This document shows positions 9,806-18,766 of a DNA stretch of 32,330 bases, piece by piece. Position 1 is the stretch's first letter; each line of letters opens with the position of its first letter. The DNA is from Paludibacteraceae bacterium (lineage in GTDB: Bacteria > Bacteroidota > Bacteroidia > Bacteroidales > Paludibacteraceae): NCBI GenBank assembly GCA_905236355.1, contig CAJOPG010000075.1:1-32330 (forward strand). The letters are read 5' to 3'. The translations under genes and the position numbers were made by a program. The notes beneath the pieces are model-generated. The model did no database searches. It was not told the origin of the DNA and worked only from the letters and a program-made list of their open reading frames with translations.

Positions 9806-10756
9806 TTATTTTTCTCCGAGGACGAGTATTGTTTTACCCAAACCGCGGTTCATCACTTTTACGGGGATGTTGTAAGGTTCTTTTCTAAGTACATTCCGCA
9901 GTTGCCGTGCCCATGCCTCGGTGTCCATAGCCACGCCCTTGGCATTGTATAGCGGTATGCGAACTTGTTCGTATGAGGCATAATATTCAGAAGAGCCCAA
10001 TTTGGAGAAGCGACCTTCCACGGTGTTCTCTGCCAACCATGCATCTATGATTTCTATGAGTTCATCGCCATCAAACTCGCTTTCGAGGTCAATGCCTGCC
10101 TCGTTGTCTTGAAATACACGAATATCAAGGGCTACTTCTCTTCCGTTTTGGAAGAGATCGTCGAAGTAGGATTGCAGGCGATTGTTGAAGTTGTCGATAT
10201 TGGCCACGACCGCTTCCTCCAGCAGTACGGCTATGTCTGCCGAGAAAGAGGGTTGGCTGGCTCCGTTAGCACCACCGATACTTTTACCTGTATAGGCATC
10301 CTTGCCCTCCATTATGTAAGTGAGGGTGCGCTTTGGTCCTTGTTCTCTAACATCCCAACTGAGGTCAATTACAATATCTGCTTTTGCGGTACGCAGTAGG
10401 CGGTCAACCGGTGTTTCCGCCATTTCATTGCCGTTTTTGCTGGTCACCAGATTCTGCTCAGCATTTTGCTGACGAATCAACTTTATTTGTGCCTCAAGGT
10501 CTTTAAGCGGGAACCCTCGGTCAGCCATCAAGTCATTGATTTTGGCTATCGCCAGTTTCAAGTCCATATCATTCTGCAATGCCTGTTCATAGTCAGGAAT
10601 TGTCTGCTTTACGCCTTGATTGTCGATTATCTGTACATAACCATTTTGATTGCACCAGATGTCGCTTGGTACTACCATCAATGTCGGTTTTTTTGCCTGT
10701 GCAAACAGCATGGTTGCACTCAGCAACCCGATGCATATAAACAAATATTTCTTCAT
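9806..10756 (-). CDS. Uncharacterised secreted protein, resembles DUF6175 (from memory)
   Basis: Signal peptide MKKYLFICIGLLSATMLFAQ; KPTLMVVPSDIWCNQNGY, MADRGFPLKDLE, ADIVIDLSW, PSFSADIAVLLEEAV. Confidence 0.8.
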   Translation of the reverse strand: MKKYLFICIGLLSATMLFAQAKKPTLMVVPSDIWCNQNGYVQIIDNQGVKQTIPDYEQALQNDMDLKLAIAKINDLMADRGFPLKDLEAQIKLIRQQNAEQNLVTSKNGNEMAETPVDRLLRTAKADIVIDLSWDVREQGPKRTLTYIMEGKDAYTGKSIGGANGASQPSFSADIAVLLEEAVVANIDNFNNRLQSYFDDLFQNGREVALDIRVFQDNEAGIDLESEFDGDELIEIIDAWLAENTVEGRFSKLGSSEYYASYEQVRIPLYNAKGVAMDTEAWARQLRNVLRKEPYNIPVKVMNRGLGKTILVLGEK

Positions 10757-10762
10757 AAGGGT

Positions 10763-11257
10763 CTATTTTAGAATGTTATCGTCTATCAGTTTTTGTTTCA
10801 ACTGGCTGCGATATACGCACACCGTAACCTGCGCAATGGTTTGTGCATCGGTTTTTGAATAGTTGGAAGAGAGTACACGTTTCTCTTTCAAAGAGCAGTA
10901 TTTTTCAAACTCCCCTTTGTCTGCAAAAAACGCATTGAAATAGTCTTCGTATTTCTGTTTGGCATTAAGTTCCATCAAAAGCGGACGCAATACTCCGGAA
11001 GTAGATGCCATAGTACCACTCTCTACTTGTATCTCATTAAATACTACATCATATACTGCCTGTTTGCGGGCTTGCTCGTATGCATCGGCTGCATTGCGGG
11101 CACGTCCCCAGGCACGAATAGTATAAGAACCGTCTAATTCGGTGCCGATTACCTTGCTTTTGTAGTCATAGTAGGCTTGTGAACGGCGACTGCCACAACC
11201 TGCCAGTATCAGGCTTGTCAGTAATAGTGCCACTATTGTCAGTCTATTTGTTTTCAT
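10763..11257 (-). CDS. Uncharacterised lipoprotein, paralogue of 11298-11795
   Basis: Lipobox ...LILAGCGSRRS; GSYTIRAWGRARNAADAYEQARKQAVYDVVF ... FADKGEFEKYCSL. Confidence 0.85.
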   Translation of the reverse strand: MKTNRLTIVALLLTSLILAGCGSRRSQAYYDYKSKVIGTELDGSYTIRAWGRARNAADAYEQARKQAVYDVVFNEIQVESGTMASTSGVLRPLLMELNAKQKYEDYFNAFFADKGEFEKYCSLKEKRVLSSNYSKTDAQTIAQVTVCVYRSQLKQKLIDDNILK

Positions 11258-11297
11258 AACATTTGTTCATTTATCCATATATTTTTCTCTTTCTTTA

Positions 11298-11795
11298 TTA
11301 GAAGCCCGAGCCCAATCCTTTAATCACTCCCGCTTCCTCAAGGGCGCGCCGCAACTCATCTTTTTTGACACTCACAATCACCCCCACTTTATATTCTTTT
11401 CCTACTTTTACAATGTCTTGGGCGGTGTCGGTGAGCGAGACATACTTATAGTACTCTCCATTGTCGCTGAAGAATGTTTTGAAGTAGGCTTCATACTCCA
11501 TTTCTACTCCGGCATTGCGTGCCAGAGGGCGCTGTGCTACACATCCATGTTCGCCGGTGTAGCCCTTAAAGATAACACCGTGAACAGCATTCTTCTTGCA
11601 TTGTTCGGCAGCTACTGCCGCTTTTTTTGAATATGTCCATACTTTAATTAGATAGGTGCCTTGTATGCCGTTGCCGGCGCACTCAATCTCATAGCGAAAA
11701 CGCTCTGTGTCCTTGTCTGCTTTCTTCTTTGCACCTGCAAATACAGGCATGCAGAGCAATAATGAAAGACCAATCAGTAATACTTCTCGTTTCAT
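11298..11795 (-). CDS. Uncharacterised secreted protein, paralogue of 10763-11257
   Basis: Signal peptide MKREVLLIGLSLLLCMPVFAGA; GTYLIKVWTYSKKAAVAAEQCKKNAVHGVIF ... FSDNGEYYKYVSL. Confidence 0.85.
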   Translation of the reverse strand: MKREVLLIGLSLLLCMPVFAGAKKKADKDTERFRYEIECAGNGIQGTYLIKVWTYSKKAAVAAEQCKKNAVHGVIFKGYTGEHGCVAQRPLARNAGVEMEYEAYFKTFFSDNGEYYKYVSLTDTAQDIVKVGKEYKVGVIVSVKKDELRRALEEAGVIKGLGSGF

Positions 11796-11867
11796 ATAAT
11801 TAATTTTTTTGTATATATATAATCAATGATAGTCTGACTACTTGTTTTCCTGACAACTATCCGACCG

Positions 11868-11898
11868 CAAAGATAAGTTTTTTTTTCATTCTGACAAA
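11868..11898 (-). promoter_or_regulatory. Bacteroidota sigma-ABfr-type promoter for the secreted-protein cassette
   Basis: Minus strand TTTG-N19-TATCTTTG, spacer counted directly. Confidence 0.75.
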
Positions 11899-12000
11899 AT
11901 AAAATACTAACCCGATAGCGGAATCAGACCGGTGCATATTTGATTCTTTCTATCAGTTTATTATTACAACTGACCCTGTAATTAGTATTGTGTGGTCTGC

Positions 12001-12066
12001 TGAATCACTAATAAATCACTAATAAATCACTAACGAATCACTAATGAATCACTAATGAATCACTAA
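12001..12066. repeat. Six tandem copies of the 11-bp unit TRAATCACTAA
   Basis: TGAATCACTAA TAAATCACTAA TAAATCACTAA CGAATCACTAA TGAATCACTAA TGAATCACTAA read directly. Confidence 0.97.
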
Positions 12067-12085
12067 AGATTTATTGCTGTTATGT

Positions 12086-12103
12086 TGCTGCCAATCGGCA
12101 GCA
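12086..12103. promoter_or_regulatory. Perfect palindrome TGCTGCC-AATC-GGCAGCA
   Basis: 7-bp arms, 4-nt spacer, upstream of the PL8 promoter. Confidence 0.55.
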
Positions 12104-12144
12104 TGGGTACGACATTTTTTTATTCCGCCAACGGGTGACTATCG

Positions 12145-12175
12145 ATAACAACCCCCGTTTTGATGCGGTTGTTAT
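12145..12175. promoter_or_regulatory. Inverted repeat ATAACAACC-N13-GGTTGTTAT
   Basis: 9-bp perfect arms, 18 bp upstream of the -33 element. Confidence 0.5.
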
Positions 12176-12193
12176 GAAAGCAGGTCACATTCG

Positions 12194-12225
12194 TTTGCGA
12201 AGTTTATAAAAATTGTTTACATTTG
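12194..12225 (+). promoter_or_regulatory. Bacteroidota-type promoter of the PL8 gene
   Basis: TTTG-N20-TACATTTG, about 57 bp upstream of the ATG. Confidence 0.8.
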
Positions 12226-12281
12226 CAGAGTTTTTAGAAGTTCCTTTATATTAACTTAACGCAACAAATACTTGTCAAACT

Positions 12282-14657
12282 ATGCGTAACCGTTTCTTTT
12301 TGTCAGTAACATTGGTAATGACCTTTGCGCTATCCGCTATGGCGGACGATTTTGAACTCATGCGGCAGCACTTGCGCGAGCGTATTGTGCTCGGCGAAAC
12401 GACCACTACTCTTAGCGACCCTCAGATGAAAGAGTATGTGACAAATTTGAACAAGCGTGCTATTTCTTATCGCCAGACAATGCGTAAAGACACTACAGTA
12501 TTGTGGAATGACCTGAAGGAACTGCATAATGTGCCCGCTTACACACCTGTGCATCTTAATTCCTCCTATTCCCGCTTGCTTGAGATGTCAAGGGCCTGGG
12601 CCTACCCAGGAGGCACACTCTATCAAGATGAGACACTGTTAGCCGACATCCGCTTCGGACTGGACCTATTGTATAAAGAAGGGTATAACAAGAAGACAGA
12701 AAAGATAGGCAGTTGGTGGGAATGGCGTATCGGAATTCCGTGGTCGTATGCACATATTGTGAGTATTTTATATGAACAACTCACGCCTGAGGAGATAGCG
12801 CACTATGAAGAAGGCGTTGCTCATTTTATCCGCTCGTTTACCAAAAACGGCGACCTCACATGGGCGAACAAGGCTTCTATCTGTCGCAACCTGCTCTTGA
12901 TGGGTATTCTTACAAATAGCAAGCAGGATTTGCAAGACGCAATGTACTATTGTGTTTCTGCCTTTTGTGACAAGACAACCCCCTCGCAAAGGATGTCTGC
13001 CATCAAACGGCAAGACGGCTATGTCAGCAGACAGAAATATCTGAGGAATGTGAGCCTGCTTGCAAATAAAGAAGGGCTTTATCAAGACGGCACATTCATT
13101 CAACACAATTGCATTCCTTATATCGGGACTTATGGTTTAGAGATTATTCAGATGGCGGGCTACTTGTGTCAATTGTTGGAGGGCACTCAATATTCTATTC
13201 CGCAGGAAATAGCGGATGTATTGCCAATCTGGATTAACAAGACTTATCTCCCCTCGATCTATCACGGAGAAATGTTGCTAATGCTCATGGGGCGTGCCAA
13301 TGCTTCCGACCCTTATAACAATGCCAGAATGGTTGCACTCAGTATTATTGATGCTGCCGATTTGATAGTCGACTCTGTCAGCCGTCAGGAGACTTTGACG
13401 ACGGCGGCAAATATAGTAGCATACAACGAACATTACAGCAATCCGTATTCGGGTTTGAACCCATTGCCGGTATATAAACCGGTGGTAGACAAGGCGCTCC
13501 GCTTGGCATCCGAGCAATCCGGCGATATCCCCTTCTCCGTTGTTTGGGCGGCGGGCGACCGAGTTATCCACCAAACCGACCGTTGGAGGGTTGCCCTTAG
13601 TATGTCAAGCAACAGAATCGGCAAATATGAATCATTCCTCACTGCCACTGCCAAGCAGAACAATACGGGTTGGTACACAAGCGACGGAATGACTTATCTG
13701 TACCTTCCCACAGATGCCAAGCAGTATTATCAGTATATGCTCAATATCAACCCCTATCGTGTTCCGGGTACCACTGTTGACATGATAGAGCGCAAGGAAG
13801 AGGCTACCACACAGCCCATGTATGGCAATCCGGCCGGAGCGCCGAAGAATGCCCGTGCAGGGGGGGCCAAACAAGGGATGGTAAGTTCGGCAATGATGCA
13901 ACTTCTGGGCGGAGCAAGCAATCTGACAGCAAAGAAGTCGTGGTTTTTCTTTGATAACGAAGTGGTATGTCTGGGTGCTGATATCAACCTTGATGCAGAC
14001 CGTGAGGTGATAACCACAGTGGAAAACCGCCGATTTAAGCATCCGCTTGTGCTGTCTGATGGCAAAACTTTGCAACAATTCAACAATCAGGTATCTCAGC
14101 AACAGGCTGATTGGGCCTGCTTAGAGACTATCGGCGGTTACTATTTCCCTGAAGGTGCTACGCTGAATGTAAATCAGACCGACAATGGGAATACAGAAAT
14201 CTGGTTCACACATGGCAATGCCCCCCAACAAGCGCACTATGCCTACTATCTGTTGCCGGCTATGAACACCGCACAAGTAAAAGAATATGCAGCAGCACCG
14301 GCGGTTACCATACTGGCCAATACCTCGCAGTTGCAGGCGGTGGAGCATAAGGAGAAAAGCATCCTCGCAGTCAACTTCTGGACAGCCAACACTCTTGCTG
14401 TGGATGACTTGGCACTTACTTCCGACGGAGTGGCTGCCGTGATACTCAAGCAGGAAGGCAATTCTCTAACGCTGAGCGTTGCCGACCCCACATGGGACTT
14501 GCGCAAACAGACACTTACGCTGAATGGCGTTTATCAGTTGGCAGAGGCGGATCCTATCGGGAATGTAAAAGTGAAAGTGAAGGGTGAAAATACCATTGTC
14601 ACAATCAATCAGGACAATCGGTTAGGCATGACGCAGCAGATAGTGTTGACTCGCTGA
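12282..14657 (+). CDS. Polysaccharide lyase family 8 (hyaluronate/chondroitin/xanthan lyase type)
   Basis: Signal peptide; GSWWEWRIGIP, DLTWANKASICRNLLLMGIL, YQDGTFIQHNCIPYIGTYG catalytic-domain motifs; C-terminal beta domains. Confidence 0.9.
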   Translation: MRNRFFLSVTLVMTFALSAMADDFELMRQHLRERIVLGETTTTLSDPQMKEYVTNLNKRAISYRQTMRKDTTVLWNDLKELHNVPAYTPVHLNSSYSRLLEMSRAWAYPGGTLYQDETLLADIRFGLDLLYKEGYNKKTEKIGSWWEWRIGIPWSYAHIVSILYEQLTPEEIAHYEEGVAHFIRSFTKNGDLTWANKASICRNLLLMGILTNSKQDLQDAMYYCVSAFCDKTTPSQRMSAIKRQDGYVSRQKYLRNVSLLANKEGLYQDGTFIQHNCIPYIGTYGLEIIQMAGYLCQLLEGTQYSIPQEIADVLPIWINKTYLPSIYHGEMLLMLMGRANASDPYNNARMVALSIIDAADLIVDSVSRQETLTTAANIVAYNEHYSNPYSGLNPLPVYKPVVDKALRLASEQSGDIPFSVVWAAGDRVIHQTDRWRVALSMSSNRIGKYESFLTATAKQNNTGWYTSDGMTYLYLPTDAKQYYQYMLNINPYRVPGTTVDMIERKEEATTQPMYGNPAGAPKNARAGGAKQGMVSSAMMQLLGGASNLTAKKSWFFFDNEVVCLGADINLDADREVITTVENRRFKHPLVLSDGKTLQQFNNQVSQQQADWACLETIGGYYFPEGATLNVNQTDNGNTEIWFTHGNAPQQAHYAYYLLPAMNTAQVKEYAAAPAVTILANTSQLQAVEHKEKSILAVNFWTANTLAVDDLALTSDGVAAVILKQEGNSLTLSVADPTWDLRKQTLTLNGVYQLAEADPIGNVKVKVKGENTIVTINQDNRLGMTQQIVLTR

Positions 14658-15147
14658 CGGCTTTTAGTGCCTGACGCAGTCGTTCTTGCGGTTCGATGCC
14701 TGTAATGATGGCATAGGGTAGGTGTGTATATTCCACTTCCTGTAGGTAGATATTATAGAGTTCCTGCCGTTCGTGAGGGTGCTCCCGTACAGGGTCTTCC
14801 ACAAAAGGCAATACCGGCGGACATAGCAGGTACAAATCAATGGGATTGGAAAAAGGTAAGAGTGCATCTGCGATCCACTGCGGACAATGCCCGTATTTGT
14901 ATTGCAGCCACACCTTGGTTATAATAAGGTCGGTATCGAACACAACAAAACCTGCCCCTCTTTCTTGCAGTTGAGATTGTTGAATGCGGGCAATATGCAG
15001 GACATCCAAATAGTTGTATGGTCGGCGGAGTTGCTCTATATAGTGTCTCGCATATTCTTCTACATACCGACCGTTTAAAGCAGTGGCAAGAGCATTTCCC
15101 AAAGTGCTCTTGCCACTGCTTTCGGGACCTATGATGGCTATATTCAT
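14605..15147 (-). CDS. NadR-like P-loop ATPase/kinase
   Basis: MNIAIIGPESSGKSTL Walker A, YVEEYARHYIE, VVFDTDLIITKVW typical of NadR ribosylnicotinamide-kinase-like domains. Confidence 0.85.
   Translation of the reverse strand: MNIAIIGPESSGKSTLGNALATALNGRYVEEYARHYIEQLRRPYNYLDVLHIARIQQSQLQERGAGFVVFDTDLIITKVWLQYKYGHCPQWIADALLPFSNPIDLYLLCPPVLPFVEDPVREHPHERQELYNIYLQEVEYTHLPYAIITGIEPQERLRQALKAVSESTLSAASCLTDCPD
15077..15122 (-). other. 18-bp perfect inverted repeat (10-nt loop) in the 5' part of the NadR-like gene
   Basis: AAAGCAGTGGCAAGAGCA (15077-15094) / TGCTCTTGCCACTGCTTT (15105-15122). Confidence 0.97.
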
Positions 15148-16364
15148 TTGCTTCTTACGGAATTAAGCAAGTCCATAAATACCTCTATCTGTTTTTGGTG
15201 ATGCCCCGGCAAAATAAGATGATGATTCCCGATGGGGTTTTTCAAAAAGTAATCGCCGATGCCGGGGGCCTGCACCACAATCTGTGTGCGGCAGAGGTCC
15301 TGTTCATACTGATTGCGTTCAATCACAGCATCTTTAGCAAAAAACCTTGCGAGGTCGCCACTCACTTTCGCAATGGTAACTGCACTTTCAGGAAGTTCTC
15401 CATGCACGGCAACCCCTAAACCCGACTCAAAGTGCGTATCCCATTGATAATTGCGTATCATATTGAAAGGCACCGTGCAATGGGCAAACAACAATTCTCC
15501 AGTTGCGGGATTGATGCGGGCAGGATTGGCCTGAAAGCCGGTAATATTCGTCAGTTGCTTGGATATCATCATCGTCAGCAGTGCCGGTATATCGCCTTCA
15601 CAAGCCGAAGGAATGCCTTCGTCGTTGAGTAATGCAAGTGCCAAACAACCTGTGTTTTTGACGGTGGAGAGCAAGTCAAAGCAGCGTAGCGTCAGTGCCG
15701 ACAAGTGATACTTATCAATCAAACGCTTTAGTGCCCCGTAAATCTCCAATGCCCCAACAAAATAATCAGAAGGACAGGTTTTGATACGTCGGGGGGCGTC
15801 TATCGGGTATTCACGCTTCTTAATCTCCTTTAACAACTCGTCCATCGGGATGTCCACCAATTCTATGCCGACCTTCTGCTTTAGCAGGTTATAATCGGTA
15901 TTGCTGGCTATCAGCCAGTCAGATGGATGACCAATGACGCCTGCGCGTTGTCCTTGGAGTTTCCGGATTGCTGCGTGCGCATTGGCAAGCATGCGAATGC
16001 GTTCAGTCACATCTGTCGTGTCGCCATGCAATATCTCGCCTTGAGCCTGCCGGTTACGTAGCCATGACAATATCTCCATAGAAGCGGCGAGCGAGTTGCT
16101 TTTGCCGGATGTAAGCAGATAGACGGGTCCTTCGGGGTGCGCTGACTCATACCACTGCCGGAATAACCCTTCCGTACCACCGGTGCGGATATACAAAAGA
16201 TCAAGGTCAGCTTTGCCGTATTCTTGGTAGTCAGTGTCCAACAAGTTCAACCGGACATCATTGGGAAGCGCTGCACAGAGTTCTTTCAGAAAAGACTGCG
16301 TAGCCTTAGTAACTGACGTATGATTGTGTATGGGTGAAGTGAAAGTAAAAAGATTGACAATCAT
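15144..16364 (-). CDS. Fucose isomerase-like sugar isomerase family protein
   Basis: 406-aa ORF; overall layout and motifs (LRCFDLLSTVKNTGCLALALLNDEGIPSACEGDIPALLTMM, HCTVPFNM) match the FucI/AraA-like family. Confidence 0.75.
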   Translation of the reverse strand: MIVNLFTFTSPIHNHTSVTKATQSFLKELCAALPNDVRLNLLDTDYQEYGKADLDLLYIRTGGTEGLFRQWYESAHPEGPVYLLTSGKSNSLAASMEILSWLRNRQAQGEILHGDTTDVTERIRMLANAHAAIRKLQGQRAGVIGHPSDWLIASNTDYNLLKQKVGIELVDIPMDELLKEIKKREYPIDAPRRIKTCPSDYFVGALEIYGALKRLIDKYHLSALTLRCFDLLSTVKNTGCLALALLNDEGIPSACEGDIPALLTMMISKQLTNITGFQANPARINPATGELLFAHCTVPFNMIRNYQWDTHFESGLGVAVHGELPESAVTIAKVSGDLARFFAKDAVIERNQYEQDLCRTQIVVQAPGIGDYFLKNPIGNHHLILPGHHQKQIEVFMDLLNSVRSK

Positions 16365-16621
16365 AGTAAAAAACTTCTTACATCTTAAACATAAAGGGGT
16401 ATTAGAATTTGTTGTTTATGTTCAATATATTTTAAGCGGATTTTGGCTTGAGAAAGGGCACTCGGAATTCCCCCGAAAAACTTGTTCGAATGGGGTGGTG
16501 GTGCGGGCATTGTAGCCGACCGAAAATTAAAAAATGCCCCAATAGATGAACATAAGCATAAATAGGATTCCGAAAATAAACATTAATAATTCATATTAAT
16601 AGGTCTGCTTTCCGATTAGGG

Positions 16622-17182
16622 TTACACCGTCATAATCTCTTTTTCTTTCTTGGCATACACCTCGTCAATTTGCTTGATGTATTTGTCGTGAATCTGCTGA
16701 ACCTCGTTTTCCGCATCTTTCTCATTGTCTTCCGAGAGACCTTCTTTTATCTGCTTTTTGAGGGTCTCAATAGCATCGCGCCGAGCCGTGCGTACACTCA
16801 CTTTGGCATTCTCCGCTTCCGCTTTGCATTGCTTAGCAAGTTCTTTACGCCGTTCTTCTGTCAACGGGGGAATACTCAAGCGAATCACCTCTCCGTTGTT
16901 GGAAGGGGCGAGTCCGATGTTGGAATTGATGATAGCACGCTCTATGTCAGAGATAATCTTCTTTTCCCACGGCTGTATGGTGATGGTGCGTGCATCCGGA
17001 GTCAGAATTGTTGCTACATTGGCAAGCGGAGTGAGCGAACCATAGTAGTCAATACGGATAGCATCCAGCAATTTTGTACTTGCCTTGCCTGCACGGATAT
17101 GGGCAAGGGCATCGTCAAGGTACATAACGGCAGCCTGCATCATCTCTTCAGCATCTGCCTTAACTTGTTTAGGGTCAAGCAT
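16622..17182 (-). CDS. frr: Ribosome recycling factor
   Basis: [66 protein letters not shown]. Confidence 0.97.
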   Translation of the reverse strand: MLDPKQVKADAEEMMQAAVMYLDDALAHIRAGKASTKLLDAIRIDYYGSLTPLANVATILTPDARTITIQPWEKKIISDIERAIINSNIGLAPSNNGEVIRLSIPPLTEERRKELAKQCKAEAENAKVSVRTARRDAIETLKKQIKEGLSEDNEKDAENEVQQIHDKYIKQIDEVYAKKEKEIMTV

Positions 17183-17223
17183 ATTAGTATTGTTTAGTAT
17201 TATTGTGTGTTGTTTGGAGTTGT

Positions 17224-17928
17224 TCAGGGTTGTACTATTGTGCCGATGTCTTCGCCTTCAATCATGCGGAGCAGGTTGCCCGGTGTATCCATGTTGAAGA
17301 CATAGATCGGCATACGATTGTCCTTCGCAAGGGCGATGGCCGTAAGATCCATTACGCGCAGATTGCGGCTGAGAACCTCATCGTAGGTGATTTCTTTGAA
17401 CTTGCGAGCCTCAGGGTCTTTCTCAGGGTCGGCGGTGTAGATGCCGTCCACGCGAGTTCCCTTCAGCATCACATCAGCCTCTATCTCAATGGCACGCAGT
17501 ACGGATGCCGTGTCTGTGGTGAAATAAGGGTTGCCGGTTCCGCCGGCGATGATGACGATGTTACCTTTCCCAAGCAGGCGGAGTGCTTTGTCTTTTTGGA
17601 AGAGTTCGCCCACAGGCTCCATGCGTATGGATGTCAGTACGCGCGCCTTCTGACCGATTGCATTGAGTGCAGACTGCAAGGCAAGCGAGTTGATGACGGT
17701 TGCAAGCATTCCCATCTGGTCGCCTTTCACACGGTCAAACCCTTTCTTGTTACCACTCAGACCGCGGAATATGTTGCCGCCGCCGATAACGATACCAATC
17801 TCAATACCACGGTCGGCTATTGCCTTTATCTGTTGTGCGTATTCAGCAAGATGCTGCTCGTCAATGCCAAATCCTTTTTCGCCGGCGAGACTCTCGCCGC
17901 TCAGTTTTAGTAAAATCCGATGAAACAT
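17224..17928 (-). CDS. pyrH: UMP kinase
   Basis: [73 protein letters not shown]. Confidence 0.97.
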   Translation of the reverse strand: MFHRILLKLSGESLAGEKGFGIDEQHLAEYAQQIKAIADRGIEIGIVIGGGNIFRGLSGNKKGFDRVKGDQMGMLATVINSLALQSALNAIGQKARVLTSIRMEPVGELFQKDKALRLLGKGNIVIIAGGTGNPYFTTDTASVLRAIEIEADVMLKGTRVDGIYTADPEKDPEARKFKEITYDEVLSRNLRVMDLTAIALAKDNRMPIYVFNMDTPGNLLRMIEGEDIGTIVQP

Positions 17929-18125
17929 ATACTGATTCTTTATTTTGTTAATTTCTTTTTGTCAACACTCTTTCATCTAATCTATTATACTCTTTTATGT
18001 CCCCATTCCTGCTTGCTGAAGAGTATCTGACAAACCCATAAAAACGGGTCATCGTATCTTGTTGAATTTCAATAGGGGTCTTGTGTTCTTCTAAAAAACT
18101 AAATGAAGTTTGATAGCAGATTCGC

Positions 18126-18650
18126 TCATTCTTGTTGATACCAACCGGCATACATGGCATAGTTGTGGGCTATTTTCCGATTGATTTCTGCAGTTTGTGC
18201 AGGGTCCGCCTTTTTGATAAACTTAGCCGGAACACCGCCCCATATCTCATACGGACCAATTTTTGTTCCTTTCAATACCAAGGCTCCTGCAGCCACGATA
18301 GCGCCTTCCCCTACTTCTGCATCGTCAAGCAGCGTACTACCCATACCAATAAGAGCGTAATCACGAACATGTGCACCATGGATGGTTACATTATGACCGA
18401 TGCTGACATAGTCGCCTATCTCTATAGTGGATTTTTGGTAGAGTGTATGAAGCACACTTCCGTCTTGGATATTCACATGATTACCAATGCGTATAGAGTT
18501 GACATCACCACGCAATACTGCGTTGAACCAAATGCTGCAACCGTCACCTATCACAGTGTCACCCACTATCGTGGCGTTCTCTGCCAGAAAGCAGTCATTG
18601 CCAATTTGAGGTGTAAAGCCGCGAACAGATTTTATGAGTGCCATAACCAA
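18126..18650 (-). CDS. Gamma-carbonic anhydrase family protein
   Basis: Hexapeptide-repeat left-handed beta-helix; GDVNSIRIGNHVNIQDGSVLH, YVSIGHNVTIHGAHV, GMGSTLLDDAEVGEGAIVAAG. Confidence 0.93.
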   Translation of the reverse strand: MVMALIKSVRGFTPQIGNDCFLAENATIVGDTVIGDGCSIWFNAVLRGDVNSIRIGNHVNIQDGSVLHTLYQKSTIEIGDYVSIGHNVTIHGAHVRDYALIGMGSTLLDDAEVGEGAIVAAGALVLKGTKIGPYEIWGGVPAKFIKKADPAQTAEINRKIAHNYAMYAGWYQQE

Positions 18651-18679
18651 TTAAAGACCTAATAAAGTATATTCGGGTA

Positions 18680-18687
18680 CAAAGATA
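18680..18687 (-). promoter_or_regulatory. Probable -7 box for the gamma-CA gene
   Basis: Minus strand TATCTTTG 30-37 bp upstream of the start codon; weak -33 match. Confidence 0.5.
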
Positions 18688-18766
18688 CAATAAATAATGG
18701 AAAGAGAAAAGTGAAAAATTCAAGTTGGTTCAGGATGGGCAATATATGGGTACATCACAAGTTCTG

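Noticed and set aside
12001-12066. CRISPR array
   Set aside because: Units are 11 bp, directly tandem and without spacers; no cas genes in the window.
16485-16510. TTCGAAT motif resembling a tRNA T-loop
   Set aside because: Flanking bases do not form a T-stem or any cloverleaf on either strand.
17948-18160. 70-aa minus-strand ORF between pyrH and the gamma-CA gene
   Set aside because: Its start lies inside the gamma-CA coding region and there is no family resemblance; possibly a decayed fragment but not supportable.
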